Positions 13,854 through 20,445 of a DNA stretch of 23,073 nucleotides are shown here, piece by piece. A program made the translations under genes and the position numbers. Every line of letters begins with the position of its first letter. Positions within the stretch are counted from its first letter, which is position 1. The stretch is taken from NCBI GenBank assembly GCA_035762345.1, contig DASTPE010000140.1:1-23073 (forward strand), written 5' to 3'. The DNA comes from SCGC-AG-212-J23 sp035762345 (lineage in GTDB: Bacteria; Pseudomonadota; Gammaproteobacteria; Burkholderiales; SG8-39). Under the pieces are notes generated by a model. The model searched no databases and was not told the origin of the DNA. It saw nothing but the letters and a program-made list of their open reading frames with translations.

Positions 13854-14969
13854 ATGCAAGCGCTTCGCCTCTACGACGAGCTCACCGCCGCGCGCACGCG
13901 CTACCTGCGCGTCGACGAGCTTTGCCGCCTCGCAGCCGAAAGAGGCCATCTTCCGTCAGAGGCGGAACTTGTCGCCGAGGCGCGGCTGCCGCTGAAGGAG
14001 AAAAAGGGGCTCGAGCGCGAGCAAGGCCGCTTCCTCGCCGAAATCCTGGGCGATCCGGTCGCGGGCACGCACCTGTGCCACGCGATGCTCCTGCCGCGTG
14101 AAGATTCGCGCGCAAGATTGAAGGAATACGAGCAGCGCGGCGAGCTTCGCCTCGAAGGCGCGAGCTTGAGCCGGAAGGGCAAAGCCTCGGTCGTTACGCT
14201 CAGCAACCCGCGCTACCTGAATGCCGAGGATGAATCCACGCTGCCCGGGGCCGAGATCGCGGTCGACGTCGCTCTGCTCGACCCGAAGAGCGAAGTGTGC
14301 GTATTGCGCGGCGATGTCGTTACGCATGCCAAGTACGCCGGGTGCCGGCTCTTCGGCGCCGGCATCAACCTTACGCACCTGTACGAAGGCAAGATTCGGT
14401 ACCTCTGGTACCTGATTCGGGACCTCGGCCTCGTCAACAAGCTGTATCGAGGACTTGCTTGTCCTGCGGAATCGCCGGAAGTGTCCTCTACGGAGAAACT
14501 GTGGATCGCGGCAGTGGAGGGCTTCGCTATCGGCGGCCACTGCCAGATCCTGCTCACGATGGACTACATCATCGCTGCGCAGGACGCGTACCTTACGCTG
14601 CCCGCTCGTAAGGAAGGCATCATCCCGGGCGCCGCCAACCTGCGCCTGCCGCGCTTCGTCGGCGACCGCATCGCGCGCCAGGCGATTCTCGCCGAGCGGC
14701 GCATCGAGTGCGCGAGCCCCGAGGGACGGATGATCTGCGACCAGATCGTGCCTTCGAGCCGGATGGACGACGCCATTGCTTCGATGGTGGAAAAGCTGAC
14801 CTCCTCGGGCCTGGTCAGCGCCGCGGGCAACCGGCGCGCGTTCCGCGCCGGCGAAGAGCCGCTCGATATGTTCCGCCGCTACATGGCAATCTACGCGCGC
14901 GAGCAGGCAGATTGCCACCTCAGCCCGGCCCTGATTGAGAATCTTGAGAGGAACTGGAAAACCCGATGA
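13854..14969 (+). CDS. DpgC-like cofactor-independent dioxygenase (crotonase superfamily)
   Basis: 371 residues: an N-terminal helical region (about 1-105) and a crotonase-fold core (about 110-350). The core tracks DpgC, the (3,5-dihydroxyphenyl)acetyl-CoA 1,2-dioxygenase of glycopeptide antibiotic pathways: YLNAEDEST with E125, RLFGAGINLTHL with I171, LIRDLG with R189, VEGFAIGGHCQILL with G228 and Q231, LPARKEGIIPGAANLRLPRFVG, and AGNRRAFR. These positions correspond by eye to the DpgC Glu, oxyanion-hole Ile and Gly, Arg and Gln. DpgC uses O2 without metal or flavin to oxidise an aryl-acetyl-CoA to an aryl-glyoxylate. No polyketide synthase (DpgA) or DpgB/D partner is present, so the substrate here must differ or come from elsewhere. 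The stop overlaps the aroQ start. Confidence 0.88.
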   Translation: MQALRLYDELTAARTRYLRVDELCRLAAERGHLPSEAELVAEARLPLKEKKGLEREQGRFLAEILGDPVAGTHLCHAMLLPREDSRARLKEYEQRGELRLEGASLSRKGKASVVTLSNPRYLNAEDESTLPGAEIAVDVALLDPKSEVCVLRGDVVTHAKYAGCRLFGAGINLTHLYEGKIRYLWYLIRDLGLVNKLYRGLACPAESPEVSSTEKLWIAAVEGFAIGGHCQILLTMDYIIAAQDAYLTLPARKEGIIPGAANLRLPRFVGDRIARQAILAERRIECASPEGRMICDQIVPSSRMDDAIASMVEKLTSSGLVSAAGNRRAFRAGEEPLDMFRRYMAIYAREQADCHLSPALIENLERNWKTR

Positions 14970-15409
14970 AGATCCTCGTGCTGCACGGGCCAAACCTTAA
15001 TCTGCTCGGTCGACGCGAGCCGCACATCTACGGATCGATGACGCTCGCCGACATCAACAAGAAGCTCGAGCAGTTGGCGAAGGAGCTCGGCGTCGAGCTC
15101 GAAATTTTTCAATCCAACCACGAAGGCGCGCTGGTCGATTTCTTTCACAAGCACATCGACTCCGCCTCGGGCGCGATTCTCAATCCCGCCGGCCTCACGC
15201 AATTCGGCGTTTCCCTGCACGATGCGATCAAGACCATGCCGTTCCCGGTCATCGAAGTGCACATTTCCAACCGCCATGCGCGCGAGGAATGGCGCCATCA
15301 TTCGATCATCTCGTCGGCGGCCAAGGCCACGGTCGAGGGTCTGGGCTGGCGCTCGTACACCGAGGCGCTGCGTGCCGTAGTCGAAATCGCACGGGAGTCA
15401 CGTAAGTAG
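14966..15409 (+). CDS. aroQ: Type II 3-dehydroquinate dehydratase
   Basis: 147 residues, a flavodoxin-like dodecameric enzyme for the 3-dehydroquinate/3-dehydroshikimate step, mechanistically unrelated to AroD. Motifs: HGPNLNLLGRREPHIYG with catalytic R17 and Y22, FQSNHEG, NPAGLT with N73, EVHISN with H99, and AREEWRHHS with R106 and R110. One oddity: the His that usually follows GLT (H81 of the Mycobacterium tuberculosis enzyme) is Gln here, Q79, in a loop lining the substrate pocket. ATG at 14966 overlaps the upstream stop (ATGA); last intact gene of the plus-strand operon. It could be the housekeeping or an additional catabolic enzyme beside aroD at 5851. Confidence 0.94.
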   Translation: MKILVLHGPNLNLLGRREPHIYGSMTLADINKKLEQLAKELGVELEIFQSNHEGALVDFFHKHIDSASGAILNPAGLTQFGVSLHDAIKTMPFPVIEVHISNRHAREEWRHHSIISSAAKATVEGLGWRSYTEALRAVVEIARESRK

Positions 15410-15412
15410 CTC

Positions 15413-15809
15413 GTGGCGAAGCTGCTGCTTGCGCTTGCCGCCCTGCTCTCGGCATCTCCGGTGCCGGCCGACGAAAAACTTTGGTCGCTGCTGGAAGCCG
15501 GCGGCCAGGTCGTCCTCATTCGGCACACCCTAACGACCCCGGGCGCGGGCGACCCGCCCGGCATGCGGCTCGACGACTGCAGCACGCAGCGCAACCTCAC
15601 CGAAGCCGGCCGGGCGCACGCCCGGCGTATCGGAGAAGCGTTCAAATCGCGCGGCACTCATCGATGCCAGGCAAGGTCGGGGAAACCTCGTGCTCGTGAC
15701 GCACGGATCAACGATCTTCGCGCTCACCGGCGTGTCGCCCGAGACGGGCGAGATGGTCCTTTACTCCGCGGGCGCCGCCGCTGGCAGGGTGCCCGTTTCG
15801 CCGGGCTAA
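15413..15809 (+). pseudogene. Histidine phosphatase family gene with internal out-of-frame deletion
   Basis: From a GTG at 15413 the frame encodes a signal-like N-terminus (LLLALAALLSASPVPA), then VVLIRHTLTTPGAGDPPG with the catalytic RH, DDCSTQRNLTEAGRAHARRIGEAFKSRG. After about 15655 this frame turns into Arg-rich nonsense, while the next frame resumes the family's C-terminal part, GNLVLVTHGSTIFALTGVSP with the second catalytic His, and ends at the TAA at 15807. The expected middle part (roughly 50 residues, usually containing an LSSPWCR-like motif) is absent. This is best explained by a deletion joining the two halves out of frame. No function is expected. The shifted frame itself stays open to 15883, into the convergent ABC gene. 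Confidence 0.75.
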
Positions 15810-15827
15810 GCGCCGTTTGGGCGCCTA
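15807..15827. terminator. Weak hairpin between convergent genes
   Basis: TAAGCGCC (15807-15814) and GGCGCCTA (15820-15827) can pair as an 8-base stem with one A-C mismatch around a 5-base loop, overlapping the stop codons of both the decayed phosphatase and the ABC ATPase. No T-run follows on either strand, so intrinsic termination is uncertain. Confidence 0.25.
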
Positions 15828-16553
15828 GTGCCCGAGCACCTGGCTCAAAAAGAGCTTCGCCCGGTCGGTCTTTGGCGCGCTAAAGAAATCGGCCGGCGGC
15901 GCCGCCTCGACGATGCGGCCGCCGTCCATGAACACCACGCGGTCCGCTACGGTCCGGGCGAAGCCCATCTCGTGAGTGACCACCATCATGGTCATGCCTT
16001 CGCGCGCGAGCTCGACCATCACGTCGAGCACTTCCTTGATCATCTCCGGGTCGAGCGCAGAAGTGGGCTCGTCGAACAGCATCAGCTTCGGCCGCATGCA
16101 GAGCGCGCGCGCGATCGCGACGCGCTGCTGCTGACCCCCGGAGAGCTGCGACGGGTACTTGCCCGCCTGCTCTGGGATGCGCACACGCTCGAGGAAGTGC
16201 ATCGCGGTGCCCTCGGCTTCCTTGCGCGGCACGTGCTTTACCCACACCGGGGCGAGCGTGAGGTTCTCGAGCACTGTGAGATGCGGAAACAGGTTGAAGC
16301 TCTGGAAGACCATGCCGACCTCGCGCCGCACGAGGTCGGTCTTTTTCGGGTCGTCGTCGAGCTCGACGCCGTCGACGATGACGCGACCTGCCTGGTGCAC
16401 TTCGAGCCGGTTGACGAGGCGGATGAGCGTGGACTTGCCCGAGCCGGACGGTCCGCACACCACGACTTTCTGCCCGCGTGCCACCGCGAGGTCGATGTCC
16501 TTCAGCACCTGGAACAGCCCGAACCACTTGCTCACCTTGATCATCTCGATCAT
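15825..16553 (-). CDS. aapP: Polar amino-acid ABC transporter ATP-binding protein (AapP/GlnQ type)
   Basis: 242 residues. Walker A GPSGSGKST (about 34-42), Q-loop VFQSFNLFPHL, signature LSGGQQQRVA, Walker B LMLFDEPTSALD and the switch histidine in VTHEMGFA are all intact. Cytosolic ATPase that powers amino-acid import through the two permeases encoded just before it. The start is the ATG at 16553, overlapping the aapM stop (ATGA); a second Met at residue 4 is possible. The frame is open upstream only as a shadow of aapM. Complete and probably functional; the matching binding protein AapJ is not in the window. Confidence 0.93.
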   Translation of the reverse strand: MIEMIKVSKWFGLFQVLKDIDLAVARGQKVVVCGPSGSGKSTLIRLVNRLEVHQAGRVIVDGVELDDDPKKTDLVRREVGMVFQSFNLFPHLTVLENLTLAPVWVKHVPRKEAEGTAMHFLERVRIPEQAGKYPSQLSGGQQQRVAIARALCMRPKLMLFDEPTSALDPEMIKEVLDVMVELAREGMTMMVVTHEMGFARTVADRVVFMDGGRIVEAAPPADFFSAPKTDRAKLFLSQVLGH

Positions 16554-17566
16554 CGCTGCTGCTCCAGGCGGCGGCTGTAGCGAGACATGGAATAGCAGAA
16601 CACGAAATACACGATCGAAGCGAACAGGTACGCCTCGACGCCGAACCCGGCCCAGGCCGGCTCGTTGAGCGAGATCTTGACCGTCGAGAGCAGGTCGAAC
16701 AGGCCGATGATCAGCACGAGAGAAGTGTCCTTGAAGAACGCGATGAACGTGTTCATGAGCGGCGGCACCGAGATGCGCAGCGCCTGCGGCAGGATGATGA
16801 GGTAGGTGCGGCGCCAGTACGGCAGCGCGAGGGCGTGAGCCGCGTCGTACTGCCCTTTCGGGATCGCTTGCAATCCGCCGCGCACCACCTCGGCGAGATA
16901 CGCGGCGGCGAACATGATCATCGCGATCTGCGCGCGCAGCAGCTTGTCGATCGTCACCCCGTGCGGCAGGAACAGCGGCAGCATCACCGAGGCCATGAAA
17001 AGCAGCGAGATGAGCGGCACGCCGCGGATCAGCTCGATGTAGCCGACGCACAGCCCCCGGATGACCGGCATGTCGGAACGGCGTCCGAGCGCGAGCAGGA
17101 TCGACAGCGGAAACGCGAACGCCACGCCGAACGTGGTGAGGAGAAGCGTCAGGATGAGCCCGCCCCAGCGCTCGTTCTCCACATAGGGTATGCCCAGTAT
17201 CCCGCCCCACATCAGGATTCCGATGACCGTCAGGCCGGCGAGCCAAACGAGGGTCAGCCACGATTTCCAGAACCGCCGGATCGCCGAGAAGATCCACAGC
17301 CCGATGAGGAGCACGGTCGCGATCGCCGGCCGCCAGTGCAGGTCGTAGGGATAGGTGCCGAACAGGATGAAACGGTGCTTCTCGGCGATGAAGCCCCAGC
17401 ACGCGCCCTCGCTCGCGCGGCACGCCTTCGAGTCGGGCTTCCAAACCGCATCGAGGAAGGCCCAGTCGATGAAAGGCGGAACCAGCTTGAAAAAGAGGAC
17501 AAGCACCAGCACGGTGAATAGCGTACTGACCCCGCCGGCGAACAGGTTGTCGCGAAGCCACTTCAT
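16550..17566 (-). CDS. aapM: General L-amino acid ABC transporter permease AapM
   Basis: 338 residues. An N-terminal hydrophobic segment, a soluble stretch containing two Cys (KACRASEGACWGF), more membrane segments, then the His/Glu/Gln-family permease core with TLLLTTFGVAFAFPLSILLALGRRSDMP, IRGVPLISLLFMA and the EAA-type loop AEVVRGGLQAIPKGQYDAAHALALP that docks on the ATPase. The core plus the long N-terminal extension is typical of AapM (BztC). ATG at 17566 overlaps the aapQ stop and its own stop overlaps aapP (both ATGA), indicating tight coupling. Inner membrane; substrate range probably broad L-amino acids, by family. Confidence 0.92.
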   Translation of the reverse strand: MKWLRDNLFAGGVSTLFTVLVLVLFFKLVPPFIDWAFLDAVWKPDSKACRASEGACWGFIAEKHRFILFGTYPYDLHWRPAIATVLLIGLWIFSAIRRFWKSWLTLVWLAGLTVIGILMWGGILGIPYVENERWGGLILTLLLTTFGVAFAFPLSILLALGRRSDMPVIRGLCVGYIELIRGVPLISLLFMASVMLPLFLPHGVTIDKLLRAQIAMIMFAAAYLAEVVRGGLQAIPKGQYDAAHALALPYWRRTYLIILPQALRISVPPLMNTFIAFFKDTSLVLIIGLFDLLSTVKISLNEPAWAGFGVEAYLFASIVYFVFCYSMSRYSRRLEQQR

Positions 17567-18513
17567 CGGAACGCTACGTGTGCGTTGTACCAGTTCATGA
17601 AAGCCGAGATCGACAGGCTGATCGTCAGATACACCGCCATGATGATCGCGATGCCCTCGATGGCCTGGCCGGTCTGGTTCATCGCGGTGTTCGCGATCGA
17701 GACGAGATCGGGATATCCGATCGCCACCGCGAGCGAGCTGTTCTTGGTCAGGTTCAGGTACTGGCTCGTCATGGGGGGAACGATGACACGCAGCGCCTGC
17801 GGCAGAATCACCAGGCGCATGGCCTGCGCGCGCGAAAGACCCAGCGCGTGCGCCGCTTCGGCCTGGCCGCGGTCCACGGCCAGGATCCCCGCGCGCACGA
17901 TCTCCGCGATAAACGCCGCGGTATAGGTTGCGAGCCCGATCAGCAGCGCGGCGAACTCGGGCGTGAGCGTCGCGCCACCGACGAAATTGAATCCCTGCAG
18001 CTCGGGCACTCCCGAGAACGTCGGAAAGAAAATCCCGCGGTTCGAGAGAAACACGCCCGGCAGCGGCGACAGCGCCTCGCGCGCGCCCGGCAGTCCCTCG
18101 GTGATCACCGCGTACCAGAAAAAAAGCTGCACCAGCAGCGGCACGTTGCGCATGAACTCGACGTACGCCGCGGCCACGTTTCTCAGCAGAAAGTTCCTCG
18201 ACAGCCGCGAAAGCCCGATCGCCGTGCCGAGCACGGTGGCGGTGACGATGCCGATCAGCGCGACCGCCAGTGTGTTGGTCAGCCCCACGACGAGCGCGCG
18301 CAGATAGCTGTCGGAAGCGCTGTAGCGCAGAAACGCCGACTCACCGATCTCGAAACCCGCCTCGCGCCCGAGGAAGCCGAAGCCGCTCGCGATGCGACGC
18401 TCTTCGAGGTTCGCCATGGTGTTGGAGACGAGGAACCAGGCGACGAGCGCGGCGGCGCCGATCGCCGCCGCCTGATACGCTATCCGCCTCCCCCTCGAAG
18501 AGCGCCAGACCAT
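17563..18513 (-). CDS. aapQ: General L-amino acid ABC transporter permease AapQ, possibly shortened at the N-terminus
   Basis: 316 residues from the ATG at 18513. Features: a first membrane segment YQAAAIGAAALVAWFLVSNTMANLEERRIASGFGFLGREAGFEIGES, the core GLTNTLAVALIGIVTATVLGTAIGLSRLSRN, FMRNVPLLVQLFFWYAV, and the EAA-type loop AEIVRAGILAVDRGQAEAAHALGL. Relatives generally carry extra residues before the WxxPRVRxxxYQ-like segment. Here the homology begins almost exactly at the start codon, and sequence further upstream is antisense to the cyclase gene. A TTG five codons upstream is a possible alternative start. No Shine-Dalgarno is visible. Normally aapJ (periplasmic binding protein) precedes aapQ; here a divergent cyclase gene begins instead, with overlapping start codons. 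Confidence 0.88.
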   Translation of the reverse strand: MVWRSSRGRRIAYQAAAIGAAALVAWFLVSNTMANLEERRIASGFGFLGREAGFEIGESAFLRYSASDSYLRALVVGLTNTLAVALIGIVTATVLGTAIGLSRLSRNFLLRNVAAAYVEFMRNVPLLVQLFFWYAVITEGLPGAREALSPLPGVFLSNRGIFFPTFSGVPELQGFNFVGGATLTPEFAALLIGLATYTAAFIAEIVRAGILAVDRGQAEAAHALGLSRAQAMRLVILPQALRVIVPPMTSQYLNLTKNSSLAVAIGYPDLVSIANTAMNQTGQAIEGIAIIMAVYLTISLSISAFMNWYNAHVAFR

Positions 18514-19483
18514 GACCGAGCGCAAGCTTACCCGAGACGATCTGCGAAAAGCCGCCGAGAAGTACCGGAACTGGGGCCGCTGGGGACCCGACGACGAGAT
18601 CGGCACTCTGAACCACACCCGGCCCGAGGACATCGTCGCCGCCGCGCGCCTGGTGAAAAAAGGCAAGGTGATCTCGCTCGCGCTCAACTTCGACAACCAC
18701 GGCCCGCAGGGTGCGAAGAGCAAGTATCCCGCTCTCGGGCGCATTAACCCGCTGCACACGATGCTGCGCACCGGCACCGACGCCTACGCGGGCGTGCTCG
18801 ACAAGCGCGGCATCCGTGCCGCCGACGACATGGTGGTGATGCCACTGCAGTGCGGCACACAGTGGGACGGCCTGGGTCACGTGTTCTATGAGAACCACAT
18901 GTGGAACGGCTACGATTGCCGCGAGGTCACCTCCGCCGGCGCGCAAAAATGCGGCATCGAGAAGACCAAGAACAAGATGGTCGGCCGCGGCGTGTTCCTC
19001 GACGTACCGCGCGCCCTTGGCATGGACGTGTTGCCGGACGGGTATGCGATTACCAGCAAGGATTTGGACAAGACAGCTCAGGTTCAAAAAGTCGAGCTGC
19101 GACGCGGCGACTTCGTCGTCGTGCGAACCGGGCAGATGGAGGCCAAGCTCGCCGCCGGCAGCTGGGACGGCTATCCCGGCGGCGACGCGCCGGGCTTTTC
19201 GTTCGAGACGCTCGATTGGATCCAGCGCACCGAGCTCGCCGCGCTCGCTTCCGACACCTGGGGCTGCGAGGTGCGACCGAACGAGTCCGAGCCCGGAATC
19301 AATCAACCCTGGCACTGGATCACCATCCCGATCATGGGCATGACGATGGGCGAGATCTTCTACGTCAAAGACCTGGCCGAGGACTGCGCCGCCGACGGGG
19401 TCTACGAGTTTCTGTTCGTTGCCCCTGCCCTTCCCATCACTGGTGCGGTAGGCTCACCCACGAATCCGGTGGCGATCAAGTAG
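18512..19483 (+). CDS. Cyclase-family metal-dependent hydrolase (PF04199 type)
   Basis: 323 residues. NWGRWGPDDEIGTLNHTRPEDIVAAARLVKKGKVISLAL is the usual N-terminus of the long cyclase/amidohydrolase subgroup, and MPLQCGTQWDGLGH (110-123) is its version of the HxGTHxDxxxH metal motif, with Q117, D119 and H123 as likely ligands. RRGDFVVVRTG and the closing VAPALPITGAVGSPTNPVAIK also fit. Known relatives include kynurenine formamidase and isatin hydrolase; this subgroup is generally uncharacterised. Its ATG (18512-18514) overlaps the ATG of divergent aapQ in one CATG. Eight bases downstream lies the start of a TctC/Bug binding protein, probably co-transcribed, so the enzyme may act on an imported carboxylate or its amide or lactone. 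Confidence 0.87.
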   Translation: MTERKLTRDDLRKAAEKYRNWGRWGPDDEIGTLNHTRPEDIVAAARLVKKGKVISLALNFDNHGPQGAKSKYPALGRINPLHTMLRTGTDAYAGVLDKRGIRAADDMVVMPLQCGTQWDGLGHVFYENHMWNGYDCREVTSAGAQKCGIEKTKNKMVGRGVFLDVPRALGMDVLPDGYAITSKDLDKTAQVQKVELRRGDFVVVRTGQMEAKLAAGSWDGYPGGDAPGFSFETLDWIQRTELAALASDTWGCEVRPNESEPGINQPWHWITIPIMGMTMGEIFYVKDLAEDCAADGVYEFLFVAPALPITGAVGSPTNPVAIK

Positions 19484-19491
19484 GAGGGAGG

Positions 19492-20439
19492 ATGAAACGG
19501 CTCCTGTTAATCGCGCTCTTGATCTCCGGGGCGGCGCTCGCGCAGCCTTATCCGAACAAACCTGTTCGCGTGGCAGTCGCGTTCCCGCCGGGCGGGCCGG
19601 TGGACATCATCGCGCGGCTCATGGGACCCAAGCTGGGCGAGCTCCTCGGGCAGAGCATCGTCGTGGAGAACGTGGTGGGCGCCGGCGGCAACGTCGCCGC
19701 GGTGCGCGTCGCGAAGGCCGCGCCGGACGGCTATACCGTGCTCGCGCACTCGTCGGCTTACGCGGTCAATCCGACGCTGATTCCAAACGCCGGGTACGAC
19801 GGCGAGAAGGATTTCATCCCGCTCGCAATCGTTGCTTCGCAACCCAACCTGATCGTGGTCCACGCCGATTTCCCCGCGAAGACGCTCGCCGAGCTACTCG
19901 AGCGTGCGCGCACCGAGAAGCTCGCATTCGCTTCTGCGGGCAACGGCACGACGCCGCATCTCACGGGCGAGAACCTGTTCAAGATTCGCGCCAAGGTCGA
20001 CATCACCCATATTCCGTTCAAGGGTGGCGGACCGGCTGCCGCGGCGGTCCTGAGCGGACAACCGCCGATCGGCTCGATCGCAGGCTCGGCGCCGCTGCCA
20101 CACATCAAAGCCGGAAAACTGCGGGCGCTCGCCGTGTCGTCGGCGCAGCGGCTAGCGACGCTGCCCGACGTGCCGACGCTCGGCGAGCTTGGGTTCCCGG
20201 GGATGGAGGACTACACGTGGGTCGGGTTCTTCGTCCCCGCCGGCACCCCGGCGCAGGTCGCGCAAAAGCTGAACGACGCGCTGCTGAAGGTGGCGCGCGA
20301 TCCACAGGTCAAGGAGCGGCTCGACGCGCTCGCGTTCGACGTCACCGCGGCACCGCTCGTCGAGACCGCGGCCTATGTCAGGAGCGAGCTCGCGAAGTGG
20401 GGCAGGGTCGTGCGCGAAGTCGGAGCGAAAGTAGATTAG
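19492..20439 (+). CDS. Bug/TctC-family periplasmic solute-binding protein
   Basis: 315 residues with a short Sec signal peptide (MKRLLLIALLISGAALA, cleavage probably after residue 17). Mature protein shows the Bug pattern: YPNKPVRVAVAFPPGGPVDIIARLMGPKL, VVENVVGAGGNVAAVRVAKAAPDGYTVL, PHLTGENLF, THIPFKGGGPAAAAVLSGQ, KLRALAVSS and LPDVPTLGELGFPG. The family binds small carboxylates or other organic solutes in the periplasm, often without an adjacent TctAB membrane pair, as here. The start is the ATG at 19492 with GGAGGGAGG just before it, 8 bases after the cyclase stop. Convergent with egtB, only 6 bases apart. Confidence 0.93.
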   Translation: MKRLLLIALLISGAALAQPYPNKPVRVAVAFPPGGPVDIIARLMGPKLGELLGQSIVVENVVGAGGNVAAVRVAKAAPDGYTVLAHSSAYAVNPTLIPNAGYDGEKDFIPLAIVASQPNLIVVHADFPAKTLAELLERARTEKLAFASAGNGTTPHLTGENLFKIRAKVDITHIPFKGGGPAAAAVLSGQPPIGSIAGSAPLPHIKAGKLRALAVSSAQRLATLPDVPTLGELGFPGMEDYTWVGFFVPAGTPAQVAQKLNDALLKVARDPQVKERLDALAFDVTAAPLVETAAYVRSELAKWGRVVREVGAKVD

Positions 20440-20445
20440 GACTTC

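Noticed and set aside
18514..18777. N-terminal extension of aapQ to 18777
   Set aside because: The extension is antisense to conserved cyclase coding sequence and has no permease-like features.
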